DNA of 37,443 bases. Source: an uncultured Monoglobus sp. Its GTDB lineage: Bacteria > Bacillota > Clostridia > Monoglobales > Monoglobaceae. Shown piece after piece: positions 15,017-21,840 of this stretch (its first letter is position 1; each line of letters opens with the position of its first letter). The DNA lies in NCBI GenBank assembly GCA_947624305.1, contig CANQKC010000029.1, forward strand, positions 1 through 37,443, written 5' to 3'. Made by a program: the position numbers and the translations under genes. Under the pieces are notes generated by a model. It was given only the letters and a program-made list of their open reading frames with translations. It was not told where the DNA came from and made no database searches.

Positions 15017-16318
15017 CTAAATCGACTCGAAATACATCTTGCGCTCGTACTCTTCCTTGTTGTCGGCCTCGAGGTACCTTTGATACTCGCGGCGTTTTTC
15101 CGCAATATATGTGGCAAGAATATTTTTGGGCAGCACGCGCTTTAAGAACTCGCTGTTTTCGGCGTAATTCACAGCCTCGTCAAGAGTCTGCGGCAGGCGC
15201 ACAAGGCCCTCGATATCGCTCTTGTAGGTGACGTTGATCGGGTCCGCCAGACGCATTTTGTTCCTAATTCCGTCAATGCCCGCGTAGATCATCAGCGCGG
15301 TTACGAGATAGGGATTTGAGCTTCCGTCCGGCGAGCGCAGTTCAAGCCTGCTCTCGCCCACCATGTTTGTGGGAATACGCATAAGCTGCTGGCGGTTCTG
15401 ATGCGACCATGTCACGAACTTCGGCGCCTCGAACTGGCCCAGTCTGCCGTAGGAGTTGGTCGTGGGGCAAAGGAACAGGCTCATCTCGTTTATGTGCGCG
15501 AGTATTCCGGCGATGAACTGTCTGCCCTTCTCACAGTCTATATCGATCAGACTTTTGCCGCTCTCCCGCTCATAGAGCGACAGATGAACGTGCATGCCGT
15601 TTCCGCTCTTGTCGGGCAGGGGCTTTGGCATAAACGACGCGAACAGACCGTTCATGTCGGCGATCGTCTTGACCAAATTCTTGAATGTCATAACATGGTC
15701 AGCTGCCTCGACCGGGCTTCCGTGCATATACACTATCTGGTGCTGGCCCGGGCCCTCGGCGTGTTTTGAGGTCCGCGGCTGGATGCCCATTTCCTCAAGA
15801 GTCAGGCAGATCTCGCGGCGGATATTCTCGCCGCGGTCAACCGGAGCGACGTCATAATAGCTTCCGTTGTCGTGGGGAATTTTTGTCGGGCCGCCATGCT
15901 CGTCAAGATTGAACAGATAGAAATTGCACTCGGTCCCGATCTCGCAGTACATTCCCTCCTCGCACAGACGGTCGACCGAGCTTTTGAGAATGTTGCGCGA
16001 ATCGCCCTCGAACATCTTTCCGTCGGGATAACAAATGTCACAGAAAATGCGCAGCACCCGCGCGTGCTGCGGCCTCCACGGCAGGATCTCGGCTGTTGTC
16101 GGGTCGGGCCTCAGCATAAGGTCGCTCTCGCCTATGTTCATAAAACCGTTGATCTCGGAGGCGTCAAAGGTCACGCCGTATTTCAAAGCGCGGGGCAGTT
16201 CGGACGCGAAAACCGAAATGTTTTTCATGCTTCCGAAAATATCAAAAAACACCAGACGCACAAACTTAACGTCGTTGTCGTCAATATATTCCATTATGTC
16301 ATCCAAAGAATACAGCAT
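15017..16318 (-). CDS. Glutamine synthetase-family protein with altered metal site
   Basis: A 433-residue protein covering the whole GS fold: F-D-A-S-E-I-N-G-F-M, N-G-M-H-V-H-L-S-L, N-S-Y-G-R-L-G-Q-F-E-A-P, N-R-x-x-L-M-R-I-P and S-R-L-E-L-R-S-P-D-x-x-x-N-P-Y-L. Several catalytic glutamates are changed. The G-x-E-x-E-F-F-L-F site reads GTE-C-N132-FYLF, and H-H-E-x-x-P-G-Q-H-E reads K-H-A187-E-G-P-G-Q-H-Q194. The n1 metal site (B. subtilis E134, E189, E196) therefore looks lost, so classic glutamine synthesis is doubtful. It may be a gamma-glutamyl ligase variant or a regulatory homologue. ATG 16318 matches the family start; the in-frame extension to 16387 covers repeat sequence. Confidence 0.85.
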   Translation of the reverse strand: MLYSLDDIMEYIDDNDVKFVRLVFFDIFGSMKNISVFASELPRALKYGVTFDASEINGFMNIGESDLMLRPDPTTAEILPWRPQHARVLRIFCDICYPDGKMFEGDSRNILKSSVDRLCEEGMYCEIGTECNFYLFNLDEHGGPTKIPHDNGSYYDVAPVDRGENIRREICLTLEEMGIQPRTSKHAEGPGQHQIVYMHGSPVEAADHVMTFKNLVKTIADMNGLFASFMPKPLPDKSGNGMHVHLSLYERESGKSLIDIDCEKGRQFIAGILAHINEMSLFLCPTTNSYGRLGQFEAPKFVTWSHQNRQQLMRIPTNMVGESRLELRSPDGSSNPYLVTALMIYAGIDGIRNKMRLADPINVTYKSDIEGLVRLPQTLDEAVNYAENSEFLKRVLPKNILATYIAEKRREYQRYLEADNKEEYERKMYFESI

Positions 16319-16409
16319 AATAATTTCCCTTTCCGTATTATATTTTCGCGCGGGTCTGTCAACCGGGAGGGCGCGGGAACGCTCCAACGCTTCCGGCTAA
16401 GTTTCTCCG

Positions 16410-16446
16410 CGTATTCGCTATTCACTAATCGCTAATCACTATATTA
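16410..16446. repeat. Inverted copy of the ATTAG tandem repeat, at the GS promoter
   Basis: CGTATTCGCTATTCACTAAT and the following bases are the reverse complement of the repeat seen at 26232, 26584, 28932 and 29111. It touches the -10 box of the GS-like gene promoter. Confidence 0.65.
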
Positions 16447-16469
16447 GCACAACACGCGGAATTTGTCAA
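16441..16469 (-). promoter_or_regulatory. Promoter of the GS-like/ANTAR operon
   Basis: TTGACA (16469-16464), a 17-nt spacer and TAATAT (16446-16441) on the minus strand. The -10 lies at the edge of the dispersed repeat. Confidence 0.6.
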
Positions 16470-16470
16470 T

Positions 16471-16503
16471 TAAAACCGCCTTCCCGTGTTAAGAAGGCGG
16501 TAT
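16471..16503 (-). terminator. Terminator after mecA
   Basis: ACCGCCTT and AAGGCGGT form the stem. TTTTAATTG follows on the minus strand. Confidence 0.7.
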
Positions 16504-16506
16504 GTT

Positions 16507-17133
16507 TTATGCAAAATATTCAACCAGCACGTTCACTGCGTCATGCTTTATCATCATCTCTCCCAACTCGTTGAGCCTGCCGTGGGAGATAAGCGTTCGG
16601 TTCTGCTTGTCCGAAAACTCAAGCATTATCTTCTCGACTCCGAGCATCACCCGTATGTCGTCGGGCATCAACAGCATATAATAGCACCCCTCGTGCTTAT
16701 ACAGTGTGCTGTCGCCCGAAAAATCTCTATGTATCGCCTCGGCTGCGCGGCAGACATTCTCAAAATCGCCGAAGCGGAATATCCTCGTGCCGCGTATCTT
16801 GCCGTCCGCTCCGCCCGGATACAGGCATTTCCTGCGGATCTTGCCGCGGTAGGAGCAGTTGGCGACCGCCGCGTCCAGATCCTTGTCGCTGAAAATTCTG
16901 GTTATAAGCATTCCAAAGCCGTCGGTCTGGCCGGGGATCGCCTCGACAAAAAGTCTGGCGCCCTCGATGCTGAACCGCACCTCCTCCTGCGCCAGCCGTA
17001 TCGCGGTGCGGAACATCTCCTGCACTTCCGGTGAATCCGACGCCATGTTGCCGGCGCTGATGTTCCATTCCCGAGCCTCGTCGGTGTCGATCAGGACCTT
17101 TATTTTATTTTCGTTTATCTTCTCAATTCTCAT
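16507..17133 (-). CDS. mecA: MecA adaptor protein
   Basis: A 208-residue protein of the MecA (negative regulator of genetic competence) family. It starts with M-R-I-E-K-I-N-E-N-K-I-K-V, typical of MecA, has the D-L-x-x-R-x-I/W-N-I-type region near 15-30, and a C-terminal beta-rich ClpC-binding domain ending with the E-x-G-x-x-x-x-x-x-A-V-N-V-L-x-x-Y segment. MecA delivers substrates to the ClpCP protease. ATG 17133 fits the family start and has GGGAG upstream. The promoter is TTGAAA (17234-17229), 16 nt, TATAAT (17212-17207) on the minus strand. Confidence 0.88.
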   Translation of the reverse strand: MRIEKINENKIKVLIDTDEAREWNISAGNMASDSPEVQEMFRTAIRLAQEEVRFSIEGARLFVEAIPGQTDGFGMLITRIFSDKDLDAAVANCSYRGKIRRKCLYPGGADGKIRGTRIFRFGDFENVCRAAEAIHRDFSGDSTLYKHEGCYYMLLMPDDIRVMLGVEKIMLEFSDKQNRTLISHGRLNELGEMMIKHDAVNVLVEYFA

Positions 17134-17206
17134 ATTTATTCTCCCGAGCGTTTTTTGAATTCCTTTTCCGAATTGTCTCACTCAAAAATATGCTTTCGTA
17201 ATTATA

Positions 17207-17234
17207 ATTATACCTGAAAAATTTTTAATTTCAA
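17207..17234 (-). promoter_or_regulatory. mecA promoter
   Basis: TTGAAA, a 16-nt spacer and TATAAT on the minus strand, about 75 nt before the ATG. Confidence 0.55.
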
Positions 17235-17359
17235 TGCAAAAAATATGGAAACAATAAATTGTTAATTTCCTGTAAAACTGTGGAAAAACGTTGTAACACA
17301 ACAGAAAAGTTTGTAACAATAATCGGCTAAAATTGTAATAAAAAGAACATACAAAGGTG

Positions 17360-17387
17360 TTGTAATTTTTAAAATATATGATATAAT
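17360..17387 (+). promoter_or_regulatory. 6S RNA promoter
   Basis: TTGTAA (17360-17365), a 16-nt spacer and TATAAT (17382-17387). The start falls close to the 5' end of the 6S structure. Confidence 0.55.
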
Positions 17388-17394
17388 ATTACTA

Positions 17395-17595
17395 TAATAT
17401 TTCCCTGCGTTGTTCGTAATTATGACATTAATGTAAAACCAACAAATTTTTTAAGGGACTTCAATCTTCGGAGGCGGCGCACATGCCTCACACCCTTTCG
17501 GGTCGTCCAGTGGACTTGTAATGTTTCCGAGAAAGTCCCACCTGGTTTCCAGGTTTTTACTTGAGTCATTCTACGGCAATCGCGGGGTTTATTTC
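17395..17595 (+). ncRNA. ssrS: 6S RNA
   Basis: The 5' end TTTCCCTGCGTTGTTCG (from 17400) resembles the conserved 6S start (E. coli ATTTCTCTGAGATGTTCGC). It can pair with the 3' segment CGGCAATCGCGGGG (17574-17587) to form the closing stem. Inside, GGGACTT..TCTTCGGA (17454-17472) pairs with TCCGAGA..AAGTCCC (17526-17539), with inner hairpins ACCC/GGGT, GTCCA/TGGAC and ACCTGG/CCAGGT. The result is a long rod of about 195 nt with an unpaired centre, as expected for a sigma-A RNA polymerase decoy. It has its own promoter and lies between mecA and rsmD. Confidence 0.75.
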
Positions 17596-17645
17596 TGTAA
17601 GCGGAAACAAGCCCCGTGAGCTTTATTTGAGATTGCTTTTGTTAA
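17583..17645 (+). terminator. Hairpin at the 3' end of 6S RNA
   Basis: CGGGGTTTATTTC pairs with GAAACAAGCCCCG (one mismatch, one wobble). An outer CAATC/GATTG stem (17577-17581 / 17631-17635) precedes GCTTTTGTT. It shares CGGGG with the 3' arm of the 6S closing stem, so the two folds compete. Confidence 0.45.
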
Positions 17646-17679
17646 AATCGCTGTATTTTTACAAATTTACTCAAAACCC

Positions 17680-17708
17680 TTGACAAATTTACAATTTTGA
17701 TATATAAA
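17680..17708 (+). promoter_or_regulatory. Promoter of rsmD-coaD operon
   Basis: TTGACA (17680-17685), a 17-nt spacer and TATAAA (17703-17708), about 50 nt before rsmD. Confidence 0.75.
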
Positions 17709-17758
17709 TATAAGGTGAATGTAATTAACTGATAACATTTCGGCTAAGGAGAGACATT

Positions 17759-18337
17759 TTGCGAGTTATATCCGGCAAAAGACGCGGCCTTAAGCTCAGC
17801 GCCCCCGAGGGGCTTGACACAAGGCCCACCACCGACCGGGTCAAGGAATCGGTCTTTAACATCATTCAGACTCATCTGCCCTGCGGCTTTGTGCTTGACA
17901 TGTTCGCCGGCAGCGGCGCGATGGGGATCGAGGCTCTGAGCCGGGGCGCGGCAGGCGCGGTCTTTGTTGAAAACAGTCCCGCCGCCCACAAAATCGTGAA
18001 GGCTAATCTTGAAGCCTCAAGGCTCGGCGGCGCTGTCCTGTTTAACTCCGACGCTTTCGCTCTGCTTGAGCGGCTCGCCGCGGAAGGCGCATCGGCGCCA
18101 AACGGTGAGAGGTTTGACCCGAAGCAGGGATTTGACATAATCTTCTTAGACCCGCCGTACAACAAAGGCTTGGTTCAAAAAGCGCTTTCCGAGATACGGC
18201 GGCTCGATCTTCTCGGCGAAGACGGAATAATCGTCGCTGAGACCGAACGCGGCGGCGAGGATTTGAGCGGCTGCGGGTTTTCGGTTATTAAAGAGGCAAA
18301 ATACGGCAAAACGGTAATCACGGTTATGCAGAGGTGA
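17759..18337 (+). CDS. rsmD: 16S rRNA (guanine966-N2)-methyltransferase RsmD
   Basis: A 192-residue Rossmann-fold methyltransferase. It begins M-R-V-I-S-G-x-x-R-G as usual for RsmD, has the T-R-P-T-x-D-R-V-K-E-S-x-F-N signature, motif I L-D-M-F-A-G-S-G-A-M-G-I-E-A-L-S-R-G-A and the catalytic D-P-P-Y at about 133-136. The start is TTG 17759 with AAGGAGA upstream. It overlaps the coaD region: its stop is at 18335-18337 and coaD begins at 18343. Confidence 0.93.
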   Translation: MRVISGKRRGLKLSAPEGLDTRPTTDRVKESVFNIIQTHLPCGFVLDMFAGSGAMGIEALSRGAAGAVFVENSPAAHKIVKANLEASRLGGAVLFNSDAFALLERLAAEGASAPNGERFDPKQGFDIIFLDPPYNKGLVQKALSEIRRLDLLGEDGIIVAETERGGEDLSGCGFSVIKEAKYGKTVITVMQR

Positions 18338-18342
18338 TACAT

Positions 18343-18831
18343 ATGAGGACTGCTGTATATCCGGGCAGTTTTGACCCGTGCACCAACGGGCATCTTGACG
18401 TGATCAAAAGGGCGTCGCGGCTGTTTGACAAAGTCGTGGTCGCCGTGCTCATAAACAGCGCGAAGCAGCCGGCTTTCACGGTTGAGGAGCGCGTGAGCAT
18501 GCTCCAAGAGGTCACGAGCGGGATCGAAAATGTTGAGGTCCGCGCCTTTAACGGGCTTTTGGCGGACTTTATGAGAGATATTAATTCAAGTATAATTATT
18601 AAGGGAATTAGAGCGGTGTCTGACTTCGAGTATGAATTTCAGATGGCATTGACTAACCGTACGCTCAACAGCGAACTTGAGACCTTGTTCCTGCACACGA
18701 GTCAGGATTATATGTTTTTGAGCTCAAGCATCGTTAAGGAAATCGCAAAGTACGGCGGCTGTCTCGACGGACTCGTTCCGGACGGTTTAATCCCTGTTAT
18801 CAAGAGCCGTTTTGAACGCTCAGACAAGTGA
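18343..18831 (+). CDS. coaD: Phosphopantetheine adenylyltransferase
   Basis: A 162-residue nucleotidyltransferase that converts 4'-phosphopantetheine and ATP to dephospho-CoA. It begins M-R-T-A-V-Y-P-G-S-F-D-P and has the T-N-G-H motif at 15-18, R-A-V-S-D-F-E-Y-E near 90 and Y-M-F-L-S-S-S-I-V-K-E near 120. The length is typical (about 160). GAGGTG lies 6 nt before ATG 18343; the in-frame GTG 18334 is less well placed. rsmD-coaD is a conserved pair. Confidence 0.95.
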   Translation: MRTAVYPGSFDPCTNGHLDVIKRASRLFDKVVVAVLINSAKQPAFTVEERVSMLQEVTSGIENVEVRAFNGLLADFMRDINSSIIIKGIRAVSDFEYEFQMALTNRTLNSELETLFLHTSQDYMFLSSSIVKEIAKYGGCLDGLVPDGLIPVIKSRFERSDK

Positions 18832-18869
18832 ATCGGCTTTAATACAATAATCAGAGGAGGTATTTTGCA

Positions 18870-19394
18870 ATGGATGCATTGGAACTGTTGGATGAATTGG
18901 AGGATATAATCGACAAAGGAGCGTCAGTGCCGTTTTCGGGACGCTGCATTCTCGATAAAGAGGAACTGCTTGACGTGCTTCAGGAGATCAAACTGAAGCT
19001 CCCCGACGACCTCAAGCAGGCCAAGTGGATCAAGGAGGAGCGCCAGAGAATTCTTCAGGAGGCTCAGACCGAGTCCGACAATCTTATAAAGAGCGCAGAG
19101 GACAAGATCATCGCCATGGTCAACGAGAACGAGATAACCAAAAAGGCGATCGTTCAGGGCAACCAGATCATCGAGAACGCCCGTCAGAACGCGCAGCAGA
19201 TCTCGGATTCGTCGTATAACTACGCCGACAATCTTCTTGAGACCGTTGAAAAGGTCGTTATGTCGTCTATGAAGGATTTGGAACAGTGCATTAACATCGT
19301 GCGCACCAACAGAAGCGACATGCGCAGCAACGGCAACGTTGTACCCCAGGCGAGCGCTTCGGTTCCCGCCGAAAATCAGCAGCCCATTGAATAA
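18870..19394 (+). CDS. Conserved coiled-coil protein after coaD
   Basis: A 174-residue protein rich in Glu, Gln, Lys and Ile. Residues about 40-145 are continuous helix with heptads, and the last 30 residues are a Pro/Ala/Gln-rich tail. It resembles proteins annotated as V-type ATPase subunit H-like or DivIVA-like, often found just after coaD in Clostridia; the annotation reflects coiled-coil similarity only. AGAGGAGG precedes the ATG. A strong terminator follows. Confidence 0.75.
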   Translation: MDALELLDELEDIIDKGASVPFSGRCILDKEELLDVLQEIKLKLPDDLKQAKWIKEERQRILQEAQTESDNLIKSAEDKIIAMVNENEITKKAIVQGNQIIENARQNAQQISDSSYNYADNLLETVEKVVMSSMKDLEQCINIVRTNRSDMRSNGNVVPQASASVPAENQQPIE

Positions 19395-19408
19395 CAGTGA
19401 CTAAATTC

Positions 19409-19440
19409 AAAGCCTTTGGCCGCAGCCGAAGGCTTTTTTG
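19409..19440 (+). terminator. Terminator of rsmD-coaD operon
   Basis: AAGCCTTTGGC pairs with GCCGAAGGC, followed by TTTTTT. Confidence 0.8.
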
Positions 19441-19458
19441 TTTTTTTAAAAATAATCC

Positions 19459-19487
19459 TTGACATTCACAGAATTTTATAGTATAAT
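19459..19487 (+). promoter_or_regulatory. Consensus promoter of tRNA-Thr
   Basis: TTGACA (19459-19464), a 17-nt spacer and TATAAT (19482-19487). It ends 14 nt before the tRNA. Confidence 0.8.
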
Positions 19488-19501
19488 TCATATCTGTGAG
19501 C

Positions 19502-19577
19502 GCCGATATAGCTCAGTCGGTAGAGCGATTCACTCGTAATGAATAGGTCAGCGGTTCGAATCCGCTTATCGGCTCCA
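19502..19577 (+). tRNA. tRNA-Thr (anticodon CGT)
   Basis: A cloverleaf of 76 nt including an encoded CCA. The acceptor stem is GCCGATA/TATCGGC, the D arm contains AGCTCAGTCGGTAGAGC, the anticodon arm ATTCA-CTCGTAA-TGAAT reads CGT (codon ACG), and the T arm contains GGTTCGAATCC. It has its own consensus promoter and terminator. Confidence 0.95.
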
Positions 19578-19632
19578 CGTCGCGGTACGCGGCGTTTTTA
19601 CGAAGCCTCTGCAAAGCAGAGGCTTCTTTTTT
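19578..19632 (+). terminator. Two consecutive terminators after tRNA-Thr
   Basis: The first hairpin is CGTCGCG/CGCGGCG then TTTTTA. The second is GAAGCCTCTGC-AAA-GCAGAGGCTTC then TTTTTT. Confidence 0.8.
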
Positions 19633-19646
19633 GCGCCGCGCCCCGC

Positions 19647-19850
19647 TCCTTTTTCCCAAAAAGTCCTGCGGACTTTTCGGGAGCCCTATGACCGCATAGC
19701 GGTCACTTTCCCGCTTTTTCCCTGATCAGCAAGCTTTGCTTGCGGGTTCATGGCTATCTTTCAAAATTGCTTGCAATTTTGACCAAGAGCTTCCTTGATA
19801 AAAGCGCACTTCGTTGGCGCTTTTCGGGAACCCTATACCGCATCGGCGTA
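19647..19850. repeat. Hairpin repeats between tRNA-Thr and hicA
   Basis: No gene is seen. There is a CCCAAAAAGTCC/GGACTTTTCGGG hairpin ending in GGGAGCCCT (same family as 257-390), an ACCGC/GCGGT hairpin, the 75-bp element at 19725-19799, and a further ACTTCGTTGGCGCTTTT copy near 19808. Confidence 0.65.
19725..19799. mobile_element. 75-bp two-hairpin element, copy 1
   Basis: The ends are ATCAGCAAGC and its imperfect inverse GCTTCCTTGAT. It has two internal hairpins: GCAAGC/GCTTGC and CAAAATTGC-TT-GCAATTTTG. Copy 2, of equal length, is at 26307-26381. Confidence 0.55.
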
Positions 19851-19914
19851 TTTATATTTTAAAATATGAATATATAACCATTCAGAACAAATATAAAAAT
19901 ATTTGTTGAAATCC

Positions 19915-19943
19915 TTGACACATATAATTATATGTGTTACTAT
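19915..19943 (+). promoter_or_regulatory. hicAB promoter
   Basis: TTGACA (19915-19920), a 17-nt spacer and TACTAT (19938-19943), about 20 nt before hicA. Confidence 0.65.
19918..19937. promoter_or_regulatory. Perfect 20-bp palindrome, likely HicB operator
   Basis: ACACATATAATTATATGTGT is its own reverse complement. It fills the spacer between -35 and -10 of the hicAB promoter, an ideal place for autorepression. Confidence 0.7.
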
Positions 19944-19964
19944 TAATTATAAGGAGGGAGGTTA

Positions 19965-20162
19965 ATGAAAAGCTATTCTTCGCGCGAAGTGCTTAAAATG
20001 CTTAAAGCGGACGGCTGGTATGAAATCAATACCGAGGGCAGCCACCACCAATTGAAACACCCTTGGAAAAAGGGAAAAGTTACTTTAAAGCATCCAACCA
20101 AAGACATACCGCCAAAAACATTAAAAAGTATATCGGAACAATCGGGAATTGAGTTTAAATGA
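19965..20162 (+). CDS. hicA: HicA mRNA interferase toxin
   Basis: A 65-residue protein with the small double-stranded-RNA-binding-like HicA fold: S-S-R-E-V-x-K-x-L-x-x-D-G-W, then the conserved G-S-H-H (His27/28) followed by Q-L-K-H-P, and a Lys-rich strand with V-T-L-K-H-P. HicA cleaves mRNA and is neutralised by HicB. AGGAGGGAGG precedes the ATG. The hicB gene follows after 40 bp. Confidence 0.9.
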   Translation: MKSYSSREVLKMLKADGWYEINTEGSHHQLKHPWKKGKVTLKHPTKDIPPKTLKSISEQSGIEFK

Positions 20163-20202
20163 TTTCGAGTCTGTGCATATTTTATATAAAGGAGTTGCTG
20201 TT

Positions 20203-20619
20203 ATGAAAACGAATGATTTCTATGTGTACCCCGCGGTGTTGACATTTGAGGACGGTTATGATATCGCGGTGACGTTTCCGGATCTTCCCGGATGCGCCAC
20301 AAGCGGCGAAACGGAAAAAGAAGCTCTTGACATGGCAAAGGAAGCTTTGAGTCTGCATCTGTTCGGCATGGAAAAAGACGGGGATGAAATTCCGGAACCT
20401 TCGGCCTTTAAGGAGGTCGGAAAAAGTCTTAACGCCAACGAGTGCGTTGTGCTTATCGAAGTGTTTATGCCCGCCGTTCGTATGTCTCAGGAAAATAAAT
20501 CAATAAACAGAACCGTAACCTTGCCCGCCTGGTTAAACGCCCGCGCTTTGGAGTGCGGAGTTAATTTTTCGGCCGTTCTTCAGGAAGCGCTGAAAAGCCA
20601 ATTGCATATGAACAAATAA
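20203..20619 (+). CDS. hicB: HicB antitoxin
   Basis: A 138-residue protein. The N-terminal HicB fold (about 5-75) has D-G-Y-D-I-A-V-T-F-P-D-L-P-G-C-x-T-x-G-x-T, typical of the family, and A-x-x-M-A-K-E-A-L. The C-terminal part (about 105-138) looks like a ribbon-helix-helix or Arc-like DNA-binding segment (R-T-V-T-L-P-A-W-L-N). ATG 20203 has AAAGGAG upstream. It likely represses its own promoter through the 20-bp palindrome. Confidence 0.9.
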   Translation: MKTNDFYVYPAVLTFEDGYDIAVTFPDLPGCATSGETEKEALDMAKEALSLHLFGMEKDGDEIPEPSAFKEVGKSLNANECVVLIEVFMPAVRMSQENKSINRTVTLPAWLNARALECGVNFSAVLQEALKSQLHMNK

Positions 20620-20629
20620 CCCCAAAGGA

Positions 20630-20657
20630 AAAGACGCCCGCGAGCGGGCGTCTTGCT
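20630..20657. terminator. Bidirectional hairpin
   Basis: AAGACGCCCGC and GCGGGCGTCTT form a perfect stem between hicB and the transglutaminase gene. The T run is better on the minus strand (TTTTCCTTT). Confidence 0.65.
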
Positions 20658-20668
20658 TACTTTTCGGA

Positions 20669-21409
20669 TTAGCTCCACGCGTAATGGTCAACTGAAATCT
20701 CAGCGTCACTCTTCATGAAGTTATCGTAGTAAGGAGTTGTATTTGTATTCGCTCCGTCTACGAGGGGATCGTCCCAAGTTACATCAACATGGTACGCAAC
20801 ACCGTTAACCTCAACCACGTTCCAGCTGTGATTCATCGCATCGCTCGATACCGTTGTGCAGGGCACGCCTATCATGTTCATAACATACTGATAAGCGGAA
20901 GAATACGCCTCACATACACCGGTCTTGTTTACGATCGCGTCATACGCGGTTCTCGCCGTGTATGTCAGATCGTAAGAGCAGCTCTCGATAAAGTAATCAT
21001 GGATGGTTTTTGCCTTTTCTTCTGCTGCCATTGAGCCGTCAACGAGGGCTGTGATGTTCGCAACCTCAGCGTCGAAAGCCGCAAGCTTCGCGTTGATAGC
21101 CTCGGGGCTGTCATTGTAAGAAATCGTCAGCTCCTTAGCCTTGTTTGTTGCTGTTGAATAAGAACAATTAACAGTCTTGGAAACGAAGAAGTTTCTCGGT
21201 GTCTCGTCCAGATACGCCAGGAACGCGGTCATAACCTCATCCGCAGTCATATTGAACTCAGTTACGTCTACTGTTGTGTCATAGCTTGCGATAGCGTTAG
21301 CAAACGCCGCGTCAAGCGCTGTGTTTTCTTCTGCAGCATATGCAGATACGCTGCACATAGCAACTACTGCGATCAACAGAACGAAAATGCTCTTCAAAGT
21401 CTTTGTCAT
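20669..21409 (-). CDS. Secreted transglutaminase-like protein under c-di-GMP control
   Basis: A 246-residue exported protein: signal peptide 1-26 (ending SAYA), a helical region, then a transglutaminase-like cysteine protease fold (about 130-225). The likely triad is Cys166 (TGVCEAYSSAY), His194 (NHSWN) and Asp209 (YHVDVTWDDP). Such domains act as peptidases or cross-linkers at the cell surface. ATG 21409 has GGAGG upstream. The roughly 630-nt leader carries three c-di-GMP-I aptamers, so its output should follow the second messenger that controls surface attachment and motility. Confidence 0.85.
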   Translation of the reverse strand: MTKTLKSIFVLLIAVVAMCSVSAYAAEENTALDAAFANAIASYDTTVDVTEFNMTADEVMTAFLAYLDETPRNFFVSKTVNCSYSTATNKAKELTISYNDSPEAINAKLAAFDAEVANITALVDGSMAAEEKAKTIHDYFIESCSYDLTYTARTAYDAIVNKTGVCEAYSSAYQYVMNMIGVPCTTVSSDAMNHSWNVVEVNGVAYHVDVTWDDPLVDGANTNTTPYYDNFMKSDAEISVDHYAWS

Positions 21410-21435
21410 GATAATCCTCCAATCTTTCACAAACC

Positions 21436-21475
21436 ATTGCCTTTGGCAATGACACTTATCACCTTTCGGTGACTC
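21436..21475 (-). promoter_or_regulatory. Expression-platform hairpins
   Basis: Downstream of the last aptamer, CACC-GAAA-GGTG and CATTGCC-AAA-GGCAATG form two hairpins just before the ribosome-binding site. No strong T run follows, so translational control is at least as likely as termination. Confidence 0.4.
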
Positions 21476-21489
21476 GACTTAATAATAAG

Positions 21490-21568
21490 TAGGTGGCCGG
21501 GCTGTCATGGCAAGTTTCCTTGCTTTAGACCCCATAGCTTTGCGTCTCCGGTTTTCACCGGGTTTGCC
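21490..21568 (-). ncRNA. c-di-GMP-I (GEMM) riboswitch, aptamer 1 (nearest gene)
   Basis: On the minus strand: GGCAAACC, a GAAA-capped stem (CCGG..CCGG), GACGCAAAGCTATGGGGTCTA, a variable hairpin (GCAAG/CTTGC), then ATGACAGCCCGGCCACC. These are the conserved pieces of the GEMM-I aptamer. Confidence 0.88.
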
Positions 21569-21655
21569 GTTTGTTCAAGTTTTTATGGATTAAAACGATC
21601 AAACTTTCCTGTGGCACACTATAAGCGCCAAAATGACACTCACTGCTGCATGCCG

Positions 21656-21753
21656 AAGCAGGCGGCCGGGCTGTCATGACCGAAACGCACGCGTCCGCGC
21701 GAGACTGTTTTAGACCCCATAGCTTTGCGTCCCCGATTTTCATCGGGTTTGCC
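21656..21753 (-). ncRNA. c-di-GMP-I riboswitch, aptamer 2 (middle)
   Basis: GGCAAACCCGATGAAAATCGGGG, then GACGCAAAGCTATGGGGTCT, a longer variable hairpin with GCGCGG/CCGCGC-type pairing, and ATGACAGCCCGGCCGCC on the minus strand. Confidence 0.88.
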
Positions 21754-21840
21754 TCAATTATTAAATTGTAGTTCGATATGTCTTGTGGTCGGAGATTTGC
21801 GGCAAGCCGCTCGTCTCTTTCCGCTGCCGGCATATCAAAA

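Noticed and set aside
16337..16363. Second promoter in the GS leader (TTGACA and TATAAT, minus strand)
   Set aside because: The spacer is only 14 nt, below the usual range, so it is probably not functional.
16319..16387. N-terminal extension of the GS-like protein
   Set aside because: The extension lacks similarity to GS, and the ATG at 16318 matches the normal family start.
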